Origin: an uncultured Alphaproteobacteria bacterium
GTDB taxonomy: Bacteria; Pseudomonadota; Alphaproteobacteria; CAAHEQ01; UBA3637
Direction of reading: 5' to 3'
Assembly: GCA_944392145.1 (NCBI GenBank)
Contig: CALXVS010000010.1
Span: 1 to 50,736, forward strand
Length of the DNA stretch: 50,736 nt
Shown piece after piece: positions 32,777 to 39,670 of the stretch (positions within the stretch are counted from its first letter, which is position 1; the number at the start of each line of letters is the position of its first letter). The notes beneath the pieces are model-generated. The model was not told where the DNA came from, did no database searches, and saw only the letters and a program-made list of their open reading frames with translations. Made by a program: the position numbers and the translations under genes.

Positions 32777-33116
32777 CTCTTCTCCGCTCCATGATTGATA
32801 AAAGCTCTTGACTGGATACAATCGGAATGTTGATATCATTCCCCTCACTGTTCGTTGCGGCTACTTTATCTACATATAACCCGGCCAGCTTTCCTTTTAA
32901 TTCTTCTGCTTTTATTGCACCATTGATGTTACCGGTATCCAAGGCGGCCTTTTGAAGCTTAACAAGTTCGTCAAAGCTCTCTACCCCCGTATATCCCAGT
33001 TTCCGAAGACGGGCACGCTCTCTACGGACTTGAACCGATTTTAACCCGCCTTTACGCCCAAGCTCTCGTGCTTCTTTCCCGCTTTTGACCGGGATCAAAT
33101 TTTGTTCGTTTGCCAT
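32757..33116 (-). CDS. terS: Terminase small subunit-like protein
   Basis: A 119-aa, basic protein directly before terL. The N terminus contains a KGG motif (GKEARELGRKGGLKS), then RRERARLRKLGY and a helical oligomerisation part (LQKAALDTGNINGAIKAEEL). Position and make-up indicate the DNA-recognising small terminase. AAAGGT precedes the ATG. A 10-bp phased repeat array lies 100 bp upstream. Confidence 0.7.
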   Translation of the reverse strand: MANEQNLIPVKSGKEARELGRKGGLKSVQVRRERARLRKLGYTGVESFDELVKLQKAALDTGNINGAIKAEELKGKLAGLYVDKVAATNSEGNDINIPIVSSQELLSIMERRRDERKRT

Positions 33117-33214
33117 TGTTCATACCTTTAAAAAAACGCTGCGTTTATAAACACAAATGGAAAAGCATACTTCGTGCCGATTATATCAAAATTATAGCGT
33201 TTTTTTGGGTAAAA

Positions 33215-33265
33215 TGTCCAAAACAAAAATGTCCAAAAATGTCCAAAAGTGTCCAAAAATGTCCA
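33215..33265. repeat. Helically phased TGTCCA iteron array
   Basis: TGTCCA occurs at 33215, 33230, 33240, 33250 and 33260, the last four exactly 10 bp apart and separated by A-rich spacers. It is in the leader of terS, a likely place for packaging or regulatory protein binding. Confidence 0.75.
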
Positions 33266-33277
33266 AATTGAAACATT

Positions 33278-33688
33278 TTATATCTTTTTCAAAATTTCAT
33301 CCAGGCCACGCTCAAAATAATTGCGCAAGGTTTGCCGGCAAACACATCGGGACGCATACTGCCGACTGACTAATTCCCGGGCAATTCGTTTCCACCCCAT
33401 ACCGGAGCACCGCATGTTCACAGCGGCCTGTTGCTCGCCATGAATCAGACGAAGCCAACTTTCCACCGCTTCCACATGTGCGATTTCTTCCGACCGAACA
33501 CTCATACCAAAACCGCTTTCAACATCTTCCATGATATCTTCTAAACTGCGCTCGTTATCCGGAATAATAACATATTTCCCCAATAAACATTCCACCCGTT
33601 TGGGGCCGACACGCGGCATCCGCCGATAAATGCTGAATGCTTGACGGATCGCTTCCTCTAACTCCCGACGATTACTTGGTTTGTTCAT
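33278..33688 (-). CDS. DUF6362-type helix-turn-helix phage protein
   Basis: A 136-aa protein with a C-terminal helix-turn-helix (MGWKRIARELVSRQYASRCV, then RQTLRNYFERGLDEIL) and an N-terminal helical part. It corresponds to DUF6362-type proteins commonly encoded upstream of terminase genes in alphaproteobacterial phages. A late regulator or packaging accessory role is inference. AAAGG precedes the ATG. Confidence 0.65.
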   Translation of the reverse strand: MNKPSNRRELEEAIRQAFSIYRRMPRVGPKRVECLLGKYVIIPDNERSLEDIMEDVESGFGMSVRSEEIAHVEAVESWLRLIHGEQQAAVNMRCSGMGWKRIARELVSRQYASRCVCRQTLRNYFERGLDEILKKI

Positions 33689-33689
33689 A

Positions 33690-34121
33690 TTAAACTGCCT
33701 TTCTTTTGTAAATATTCGGAAATGCCATATAAACCGTGTCTTTTATCGGTTCAAACCCGCCCTTTTTAACACCATACAGATCGTAAATCGTTCGGCTTGC
33801 CTGATCTTGTTCTACTCCGTGATTCAGCAAATACACATAACACTTGTCCGCTTCTTCGTCGGACGTAATCTGTTGTTCTGCTTGCATATTATCCAATTCA
33901 CTCAAAACATGCGATATCGTCGGGAATGTGCGCACTTTTCCGAACTTAACCACCTTGTATGCCGCTGTTTTTACCTGTTCCACCGTATAGGGCTTTAATG
34001 CCTCACTCCAGCGCCGGATAATCTCATCCCGATCCTGTCCCTCTTTGGGCTTCGTTTCCCAATTCGGCATACCGTAAATATCCGAAAAAATTCCAAAAAC
34101 TGCTTCAAACTGCATATTCAT
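33690..34121 (-). CDS. Replication-region phage protein, helicase-loader-like
   Basis: A 143-aa helical protein (FSDIYGMPNWETKPKEGQDR, RRWSEALKPYTVEQVKTAAY, RTFPTISHVLSELDN). Similar small proteins follow replisome organisers in phages and include helicase-loader relatives; this is a weak match. Coupled to the upstream DUF6291-type gene. The start at 34121 has GGGAGG upstream. Confidence 0.5.
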   Translation of the reverse strand: MNMQFEAVFGIFSDIYGMPNWETKPKEGQDRDEIIRRWSEALKPYTVEQVKTAAYKVVKFGKVRTFPTISHVLSELDNMQAEQQITSDEEADKCYVYLLNHGVEQDQASRTIYDLYGVKKGGFEPIKDTVYMAFPNIYKRKAV

Positions 34122-34123
34122 CG

Positions 34124-34864
34124 CTAAATCCTCCCCTCTAACCATGCTCTGCGCATTTCATCCGTAATTGGCTGGGCAAAGGCAACACCTCTACCCGAAA
34201 AAACTCTTTCCACAGGCTTTCGCACGTCCTCCCTTTCCCATGTTCGCACTGCCGATCGCCAATCTTTCATCGGGCTTTTACCCACTTTCCACCCCTTGGC
34301 TTCGTAAAAATCCCAAAATTTCCCGGCATCAACGTTGTTTTGTCGTTCACGGCAATATGCTTCAACCTCATCAACCGTTGGTTTTTTGAATTTTTTTTCG
34401 GGTGGGGGAACACACACATCCGAACAACGTGAGGATGTGTATATGGGGGTATTATTTTTATTATTTTTATTTTCTTCTTGGGGGATTGTTAAGGGGGCAT
34501 TCTTCTTTTCTTTTGTTTCTTTTTGCTCGTTTTCAAGTTTTTCAAGTTCATCTTGATTTTTTTTCAAGTTTTCAAGTTTTTCAAGTTGCATCTTGAAATC
34601 TTGATTTTTTTCAAGTTCATCTTGAAAACTTGATTTCTTTTTGCGACCGCATCCACAACGGCTGCCTCCCCAAGTAAGACTTTCAGCACCAGTATTTCCC
34701 ACAGGATTAACAGCGTGCACCAATGCGGCAATAATCGGATCTTCAGGCTCAACACCTTTAAAAACATAATCCGTCAAGGCATCGTAAAATTTCAATCGCA
34801 AATCGTCCGGTAATTTATCGGCAGCTTCTTTGAAATTTGAAAAAAATGTAAATCTGTCTGTCAT
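34124..34864 (-). CDS. Replisome-organiser-like protein (DUF6291-type N terminus)
   Basis: A 246-aa protein. N terminus (FSNFKEAADKLPDDLRLKFY, AVNPVGNTGAESLTWGGSRC) matches DUF6291-type. The middle is a low-complexity Lys/Glu/Asn coiled coil (ELEKLENEQKETKEKK) encoded by short CAAGTT/CTTGAA repeats (34530-34640). The C terminus (VEAYCRERQNNVDAGKFWDF, WRSAVRTWERE) is the tail common to phage replication initiators. The repeat block may be an origin, as in lambda O. Start 34864 with GAGGG. Confidence 0.7.
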   Translation of the reverse strand: MTDRFTFFSNFKEAADKLPDDLRLKFYDALTDYVFKGVEPEDPIIAALVHAVNPVGNTGAESLTWGGSRCGCGRKKKSSFQDELEKNQDFKMQLEKLENLKKNQDELEKLENEQKETKEKKNAPLTIPQEENKNNKNNTPIYTSSRCSDVCVPPPEKKFKKPTVDEVEAYCRERQNNVDAGKFWDFYEAKGWKVGKSPMKDWRSAVRTWEREDVRKPVERVFSGRGVAFAQPITDEMRRAWLEGRI

Positions 34865-34990
34865 TTCTTCACCCTCAGTGGTGGTCGGACACTGAGGAAG
34901 CCCGGCCATAATCTTTGAACGCCCTCCTCAAAGGCGTGGGGTGACGTTTCACTGACGGGAGGGAGAACCCGCGCCACCCCATACACTCCC

Positions 34991-35320
34991 TTATTGCGCA
35001 ATACCTAACTTGGCCGCCAACACTGCCAACGGCCGATACACCGCTGCCTTTTTCATCTTACGGGAATCAAGCGCCGCCGCTGAAACCGTGTTAAACGCCC
35101 GAACAACCATCGGATCCGCAGCACCGATACCGCCAACGTCATGTTCATCCGGTGTTTCGGTATTCTCCGCCCGAATCTGGGATGTCGCTTTCCGGCATAC
35201 CGGTTTTCCGGCGGCATCGCAAACCTCAACCTCGGCTCCCATCATTTCAAAAATATGCAGCAATGCGGCCAACTCACACGCCTCTTTCAATTCATCTTTC
35301 TTCTTTTTCTTGAAAATCAT
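34991..35320 (-). CDS. Hypothetical phage early protein
   Basis: A 109-aa protein with no recognised domain: basic N terminus (FKKKKKDELKEA), a helical stretch (CELAALLHIFEMMGAEVEVC), then a central region of mixed composition and a helical C terminus (YRPLAVLAAKLGIAQ). It overlaps the VRR-NUC gene by 29 bases. AAAGGGA precedes the ATG. The next 120 bases (34870-34990) contain nothing evident. Confidence 0.55.
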   Translation of the reverse strand: MIFKKKKKDELKEACELAALLHIFEMMGAEVEVCDAAGKPVCRKATSQIRAENTETPDEHDVGGIGAADPMVVRAFNTVSAAALDSRKMKKAAVYRPLAVLAAKLGIAQ

Positions 35321-35741
35321 CTTTTTCCCTTTCCCAATTTGTGACTGTGTTTATAAATTCATCCAATGAACGACAACACGCCCACCGATGCCCTGCCGCA
35401 ATTAAAAAATCACGGTAGTCCTTTTGCGCCGGCGACAATTTTCCGTCCGCCGACTTCATTTCTATAAAACCAATACGTCCCCTCGGCAAAAATACGATTA
35501 AATCCGGGAACCCCGCCCGAACCCCCATGCGTTTAAACTTGACGCCCTCACGAATATCTCGCGCCCCACCATTGGGGGAATGATGCACCTTTAACCGCCC
35601 CTGAACACCAGGATGCGTCCGTTCAAACCACGCCACACACGCCCGTTGAATCACATCCTCTGATCGGCTGTCTACAAACCGCTCAAAGGTGTCCTCCGAC
35701 AAACGCATTTTCTTGATAATCACGGGGTTAAAGCGAATCAT
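35292..35741 (-). CDS. VRR-NUC domain nuclease
   Basis: A 149-aa nuclease of the PD-(D/E)XK-like VRR-NUC family. Catalytic elements are GVRAGFPDLIVFLPRG (Asp) and IGFIEMKSADGKLSPAQKDY (Glu-x-Lys). It is a structure-specific endonuclease candidate for replication or recombination intermediates. The ATG overlaps the preceding stop (ATGA), so it is coupled to the Cro-like gene. Confidence 0.9.
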   Translation of the reverse strand: MIRFNPVIIKKMRLSEDTFERFVDSRSEDVIQRACVAWFERTHPGVQGRLKVHHSPNGGARDIREGVKFKRMGVRAGFPDLIVFLPRGRIGFIEMKSADGKLSPAQKDYRDFLIAAGHRWACCRSLDEFINTVTNWEREKDDFQEKEER

Positions 35742-35950
35742 TCCCGCGTTTCCTTGATGGTTGAAAAATTATCCATAAAACCCAAAACTCGCTTCTTTAT
35801 TTTCTCACCAAATTCACGCCCACGTTTCAGGTCATAAAAAAAACGACCATCATTGTTTGATTTAAGACCGAAAGTCGTTTCAGAAATATTGTTTTTTTTA
35901 ATAAAATCAAAACATTTATTATAAAATTCATCATTTGTGCAAATTGGCAT
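35738..35950 (-). CDS. Small Cro-like regulator (first gene of the minus-strand early operon)
   Basis: A 70-aa protein divergent from the CI repressor. Its sequence (FYNKCFDFIKKNNISETTFG, FFYDLKRGREFGEKI) reads as a short helix-turn-helix of Cro-like size. The position, directly downstream of an early promoter facing CI, supports a Cro function. The ATG at 35950 has AGAGGA upstream and is preferred to the frame from 35989. Confidence 0.6.
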   Translation of the reverse strand: MPICTNDEFYNKCFDFIKKNNISETTFGLKSNNDGRFFYDLKRGREFGEKIKKRVLGFMDNFSTIKETRE

Positions 35951-35980
35951 TTTTATCCTCTTTTGTTGTTCTTTATGGTT

Positions 35981-36009
35981 TAAATACAATCAAAATGATA
36001 AAAAGTCAA
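35981..36009 (-). promoter_or_regulatory. Early/lytic promoter (Cro-side)
   Basis: Minus strand TTGACT (36009-36004), 17 bp, TATTTA (35986-35981), about 30 bases before the Cro-like ATG. Confidence 0.65.
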
Positions 36010-36013
36010 GTTA

Positions 36014-36077
36014 TTTTTACAATTTTTAAAAATATATAACAACATTTTTTTTCTTTACTTAATTGTCTTTTTACAAT
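36014..36077. promoter_or_regulatory. Candidate repressor operators between Cro-like and CI genes
   Basis: TTTTTACAAT is present at 36014-36023 and 36068-36077, the second overlapping the CI -10 box. The reverse form ATTGTAAAAA and a near copy AATGTAAAAA occur at 38894-38916 in front of another early promoter. Confidence 0.45.
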
Positions 36078-36082
36078 ATAAT
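36054..36082 (+). promoter_or_regulatory. CI repressor promoter
   Basis: TTTACT (36054-36059), 17 bp, TATAAT (36077-36082), with AAAGGAGG just before the ATG at 36102. Confidence 0.65.
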
Positions 36083-36101
36083 ATCAAAAAAAGGAGGTTT
36101 C

Positions 36102-36752
36102 ATGACAACACCTGACGATATAAGACAACACGTAAATAACCTTTTGCTTCAAAAGGGAATCAGTCTTAATTCTGCCTCTTTAATGGTGGGAAAAGACCAA
36201 ACTTATCTGTTTCAATATGTTCACAGAAAAACGCCCAAGCGATTAAAAGAAGATGTGCGTCAAAAACTGGCAGAAATCTTAAATGTTTCAGAACAAGAAC
36301 TGACCGACTTAACATTAAACGAGAAACCGATCGGACCCCTTGTCAAAATAGATGTTTTAGATGCGGTTGCTTGTTGCGGTAACGGTATTGAAAATTTTTC
36401 GGAAAACGTGATTGGACAACACATGATGACGCTTCCGGCTTTACGCGAATTTACGTCATCCGCCCCGGAAAACATAAAAATTATCAAAGCAATCGGCGAT
36501 TCAATGATCCCAACCATCAATTCGGGGGACTTGGTCTGGATTGATGTATCCGAAAAAACGCCCTCCAGTGACGGATTATATTTGCTGTGCATTGGGCGCG
36601 ATCTGATGATTAAACGTATACAAATCAATCCGTTTAATAACTCCGCTACTGTCAAGTCTGACAACCCGCGTTACGCCGTTTTTGAAAAAGAAAACTTTGC
36701 CGACATTCAAGTCATGGGAAAAGTCATTTACCACATCCAACGGGTGGGGTGA
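36102..36752 (+). CDS. CI-type phage repressor with LexA-like S24 peptidase domain
   Basis: A 216-aa repressor. Residues ~8-65 are the DNA-binding helix-turn-helix domain (LLQKGISLNSASLMVGKDQT). Residues ~85-216 are a LexA-like autoprotease: likely cleavage at Cys-Gly in AVACCGNG, catalytic Ser in GDSMIPTINSGD near residue 133 and Lys in LMIKRI near 170. It should keep the prophage silent and self-cleave on RecA activation. It heads an operon with the next HTH gene. Confidence 0.9.
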   Translation: MTTPDDIRQHVNNLLLQKGISLNSASLMVGKDQTYLFQYVHRKTPKRLKEDVRQKLAEILNVSEQELTDLTLNEKPIGPLVKIDVLDAVACCGNGIENFSENVIGQHMMTLPALREFTSSAPENIKIIKAIGDSMIPTINSGDLVWIDVSEKTPSSDGLYLLCIGRDLMIKRIQINPFNNSATVKSDNPRYAVFEKENFADIQVMGKVIYHIQRVG

Positions 36753-37093
36753 TGCATAACAAACTAAAAGACTTTTTAAAACAAAATAACATCAAACAAA
36801 TTCAGGTCGCTCATAACTTGGGTATGAAACAGGCAACAGTTAATCATTATTTAAATGGGCGTCGCCACATCACAACGGCATTCCTAAACAGGTTTTGTGC
36901 CGCTTTTAATATTGAACCGAATACGTTTTTTTCAAATAAACCTCTGAAAAACCCTGATTCTTCAAAACTTGAAGTTCAAAAGCAACTTTGTTTGATAGAA
37001 AAACAACTTAATCGTGTCACCCAAGAACTGCTTGAAATCCAAAAAAATATGTGTAATCTTTCCGTCGCCATCAGCAGCTATCGTAAAGAGTAA
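36752..37093 (+). CDS. XRE-family helix-turn-helix protein
   Basis: A 113-aa protein: an N-terminal XRE/Cro-like helix-turn-helix (KQIQVAHNLGMKQATVNHYL, NGRRHIT) and a C-terminal coiled coil (KQLCLIEKQLNRVTQELLEI) probably for dimerisation. The ATG overlaps the CI stop (TGATG), so both are made from one transcript. Likely a second lysogeny regulator. A GTG three bases earlier is an alternative start. Confidence 0.8.
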   Translation: MHNKLKDFLKQNNIKQIQVAHNLGMKQATVNHYLNGRRHITTAFLNRFCAAFNIEPNTFFSNKPLKNPDSSKLEVQKQLCLIEKQLNRVTQELLEIQKNMCNLSVAISSYRKE

Positions 37094-37118
37094 CCCCAAA
37101 AAAAACGCACGTTTTTCA

Positions 37119-37147
37119 TTGATTATGAACAAAAAATGTGCTATAAT
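37119..37147 (+). promoter_or_regulatory. Promoter of the second Panacea unit
   Basis: TTGATT (37119-37124), 17 bp, TATAAT (37142-37147), 22 bases before the ATG at 37170. Confidence 0.7.
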
Positions 37148-37169
37148 ATGATTGTTTAAAGGAGATCAT

Positions 37170-37709
37170 ATGTATTCTGCCGACAAAGTTTTGCAAATAA
37201 TCACTTATCTGTTATCGCTTAATAACGGACGAATGGATTTATTGAAGCTGATGAAAGAACTTTATTTAATTGACCGCAGATCAATTGAAGAACGCGATTC
37301 TTCCCTATCCGGCGATGTATTTTGCAGTATGCCTCATGGTCCGGTTTTAAGCCAAACACTCAACATGTTGACAATGCTCCCTGATTATCCGTCTTGGTTT
37401 GAGTATTTAGATTCATCCCGAAAAATGTATTATCCTGACATTGTTTTAAAAAAACAACTCCCGGAGCTGGACCGCCTAAGCGAAAAAGATAAATCCTACA
37501 TTCGTGAAATTTCTGATAAATTTAAAGATTATACCGAATTTCAGATAGAGGATTACACGCATAAACTGCCCGAATGGGTGGATCCCAACGGCAGCAGCCG
37601 CAAAATCCGCTTTCAAGATGTCATGCGCGCTCTTCAAAAAAGTGATACGGAAATCTTGGCCGCAAAAAAAGAATATGATGCCTTAAACGAGCTATGTCAT
37701 GCGGGTTAA
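37170..37709 (+). CDS. Panacea-domain-type antitoxin, second copy
   Basis: A 179-aa protein with a Panacea pattern: ADKVLQIITYLLSLNNGRMD, LLKLMKELYLIDRRSIEERD and FCSMPHGPVLSQTLNML (the M-x-HGPV motif), followed by a helical C-terminal extension (KDYTEFQIEDYTHKLPEW). It heads a two-gene unit with its own promoter just behind the repressor genes, so it can be expressed in the lysogen. AAAGGAG precedes the ATG. Confidence 0.8.
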   Translation: MYSADKVLQIITYLLSLNNGRMDLLKLMKELYLIDRRSIEERDSSLSGDVFCSMPHGPVLSQTLNMLTMLPDYPSWFEYLDSSRKMYYPDIVLKKQLPELDRLSEKDKSYIREISDKFKDYTEFQIEDYTHKLPEWVDPNGSSRKIRFQDVMRALQKSDTEILAAKKEYDALNELCHAG

Positions 37710-38115
37710 TTATAAGGGATACTGCCTGTGGGCGGATGATATTCCCGATCCGTTGGCACCGCATTATATTGTAGTCACATCTGACTCAAACCCGGAAGGT
37801 TTAATGCTGGTCTGTGTTATTTCCTCCATAAAATACAAACCTGACGGAACACCCAAATATCATGACACAGCTTGCCTGATCCACCCGGGGGAAATTACGG
37901 ACGAATCCGGGCGTTCTATTATTACAAAACCCTCTTTTGTTCGGTATCAATATGCCTGTGAAATGGAATCAAACGATATTTTGTTAAAACAACTGTCTGG
38001 AAAATATAAATATAAATGTAAAATATCAGATGCCCTTTTAAAACGTATTCAGGACGGTGCAAAAATATCTCTTGAACTGGAACCCCGGTTTAAAAAATAC
38101 TTTGATTATTTTTAA
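37699..38115 (+). CDS. Putative toxin partner of the second Panacea antitoxin
   Basis: A 138-aa protein that overlaps the Panacea gene by 11 bases. YIVVTSDSNPEGLMLVCVIS and HDTACLIHPGEI resemble small beta-barrel (MazF/PemK-like) toxins, but with no certain family. It is unlike the partner of the first Panacea gene, consistent with Panacea antitoxins pairing with different toxins. The role is inferred from context. Confidence 0.6.
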   Translation: MRVNYKGYCLWADDIPDPLAPHYIVVTSDSNPEGLMLVCVISSIKYKPDGTPKYHDTACLIHPGEITDESGRSIITKPSFVRYQYACEMESNDILLKQLSGKYKYKCKISDALLKRIQDGAKISLELEPRFKKYFDYF

Positions 38116-38156
38116 GCCTTTTTTGTTCATTCTATATTCCGAATATCAAGATTCTT

Positions 38157-38456
38157 TTATTTTCTAACGACACTTGCTGTTAATTTAACACCAAAGTGCC
38201 GCATCACATTCATGACTGTCCCCAATTCCGGATTCCCATTACCGGAAAGTGATTTATAAAGGCTTGTTCGGCTCATACCCGTTTCTTTAGCCAATCGGCT
38301 CATCCCTTTGGCTTTAGCAATATCCCCTATCGCTGCCGCCAATAAGGCCGGATCATTTTCTTCCAACACAGCCGACAAATATTCAGCTATATCATACTCA
38401 TCTTTCAAAAATTCGGAGGCATCAAATTCCGAAACAACAATCTTCTTTTTTGTCAT
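38157..38456 (-). CDS. HigA-type (HI1420-like) antitoxin
   Basis: A 99-aa addiction-module antidote protein. The N-terminal arm (FDASEFLKDEYDIAEYLSAV) and the helix-turn-helix MSRLAKETGMSRTSLYKSLS match the HI1420-type antitoxin family, which bind the toxin and the operon promoter. It is encoded one base after the toxin, the HigBA order. GAGGTG precedes the ATG. Confidence 0.9.
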   Translation of the reverse strand: MTKKKIVVSEFDASEFLKDEYDIAEYLSAVLEENDPALLAAAIGDIAKAKGMSRLAKETGMSRTSLYKSLSGNGNPELGTVMNVMRHFGVKLTASVVRK

Positions 38457-38457
38457 A

Positions 38458-38748
38458 TCACACCTCTTCTTTCATTTTTCTTGCTCTTTTAATGTCTTTT
38501 GCCTGTGTTGACTTATTTCCGCCGCATAATAATAAAATCCAAGTCACACCTTTTTTCATAAAATACAACCGATATCCGGGTCCGTAAAAAATTCTTATTT
38601 CATAAAGGCCTGCCTCTATTGCTTTAAAATCACCCCAGTTACCTAAAGTAATCCGCCTGATTCGGGCAATAATAACGGCACGCGCCTTATCATCGTCCAA
38701 ATCCGCCAACCATTCGGCAAAAACACTTGTCTGTTGCACTCTTATCAT
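38458..38748 (-). CDS. HigB/Gp49-like toxin (RelE superfamily)
   Basis: A 96-aa toxin. FAEWLADLDDDKARAVIIAR, EAGLYEIRIFYGPGYRLYF and LLLCGGNKSTQAKDIKRAR are the hallmark of phage-derived Gp49-like RelE-fold toxins that cut ribosome-bound mRNA. The promoter at 38756-38784 places the RNA start at or one base before the ATG, so the transcript is probably leaderless. Confidence 0.9.
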   Translation of the reverse strand: MIRVQQTSVFAEWLADLDDDKARAVIIARIRRITLGNWGDFKAIEAGLYEIRIFYGPGYRLYFMKKGVTWILLLCGGNKSTQAKDIKRARKMKEEV

Positions 38749-38755
38749 AAGCTTA

Positions 38756-38784
38756 ATTGTATCTTATAAAAGACAACCTGTCAA
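38756..38784 (-). promoter_or_regulatory. HigBA promoter
   Basis: Minus strand TTGACA (38784-38779), 17 bp, TACAAT (38761-38756). Only seven bases separate the -10 box from the ATG at 38748. Confidence 0.8.
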
Positions 38785-38893
38785 GCGTTTTTTAAACTCC
38801 CTACCTAATTAGGGCATTTTCGCCATAATTAAATGGAGTGTAACCGACACCTTTTAAAAAAAAATCAAAAAATTTCCCCTTATTTTTCATTGT

Positions 38894-38916
38894 ATTGTAA
38901 AAAAATAATGTAAAAA
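38894..38916. promoter_or_regulatory. Candidate CI/Cro operators before the right early promoter
   Basis: ATTGTAAAAA (38894-38903) and AATGTAAAAA (38907-38916), 13 bp apart, match the repeats near the CI promoter in reverse orientation. Nothing else is seen in 38785-38940 apart from very A/T-rich sequence. Confidence 0.45.
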
Positions 38917-38940
38917 AGTGTTTTTTATTGATTTTTATTG

Positions 38941-38969
38941 TTGACAATTGTCTTTGTTTATTGTATATT
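38941..38969 (+). promoter_or_regulatory. Early promoter of the plus-strand operon
   Basis: TTGACA (38941-38946), 17 bp, TATATT (38964-38969). The leader to the ATG at 39112 is about 135 nt. Confidence 0.8.
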
Positions 38970-39111
38970 ATCAATATAACACAACGCCGCTTGTATGGGT
39001 GCGAACATTCTATATCCCACGCGGACAGGGTAGCCCTCCTTTATCAGGGTATCTGGCAGAAAAGCCCGCGAAAAAACACAGAAAAACAGAGTTAGACGAC
39101 TGGGAGGTCAC

Positions 39112-39378
39112 ATGACAAACGAAGAAAAAGCACGCCAATATGACGCCTTTGTTGCCGCTATCCGGCGCAAAGCGGACGAAATCGTCGCCGATGCTGTCTA
39201 TGATCGGCTTTACGATGAAGCTGCCCCCACTCCGATGCAGGCGCTGGATAACTGGTTGGACGGATTGGACAACCTGTTTGCCGGTCGGCAATACGGCGCC
39301 GAGGCCGCATACGACATGATTGAAGCCATTGTTGCCGAAAATTATCCTGGCATCTATCACACCAAAAACGTCGCTTGA
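39112..39378 (+). CDS. Hypothetical phage early protein
   Basis: An 88-aa acidic helical protein (YDAFVAAIRRKADEIVADAV, YDRLYDEAAPTPMQALDNWL). I do not recognise it. It is the first gene behind the strongest early promoter, so it is likely expressed right after induction. GGGAGG precedes the ATG. Its end lies 70 bases before the next promoter. Confidence 0.7.
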   Translation: MTNEEKARQYDAFVAAIRRKADEIVADAVYDRLYDEAAPTPMQALDNWLDGLDNLFAGRQYGAEAAYDMIEAIVAENYPGIYHTKNVA

Positions 39379-39445
39379 AAGAGGCAATGGAAGATAAAAA
39401 ATGACTTTATCTATCGCATTTACAGAATTTTTTCACAAAAACTTG

Positions 39446-39475
39446 TTGACAATAAGCACCAAATGTGATTATAAT
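39446..39475 (+). promoter_or_regulatory. Promoter of antirepressor leader 2
   Basis: TTGACA (39446-39451), 18 bp, TATAAT (39470-39475). Confidence 0.8.
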
Positions 39476-39481
39476 GGGGGT

Positions 39482-39670
39482 AAGGCTAAACACCTTATTA
39501 CAAGCGGACTGTCCGCCCCGAAAGATTTGCGGTTATTTTTGTATCCGATGAATGTCGGGGGTGCAGAGAATAAAAGAGGATTCGTCCGAATAATCTCGCT
39601 CGTCTTGTATCGAGTGTTTAGCCCCCGGCGCCTGACCGGTTCAGGCCTTCTAAACAAAGGATACAAGAAA
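39482..39670 (+). ncRNA. Structured 5' leader RNA 2 (c4-like)
   Basis: Hairpin 1 (TAAGG 39481-39485 with CCTTA 39493-39497) exposes CTAAACA. GTGTTTAGCC (39614-39623) is the exact complement of GGCTAAACAC (39484-39493) and can also pair with CTAAACA (39650-39656) beside the ribosome site. TCTTGTATC (39603-39611) and TTGTATCC (39539-39546) each match the ribosome-site sequence GGATACAAGA (39659-39668). The roles match those in leaders 1 and 3. Confidence 0.65.
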
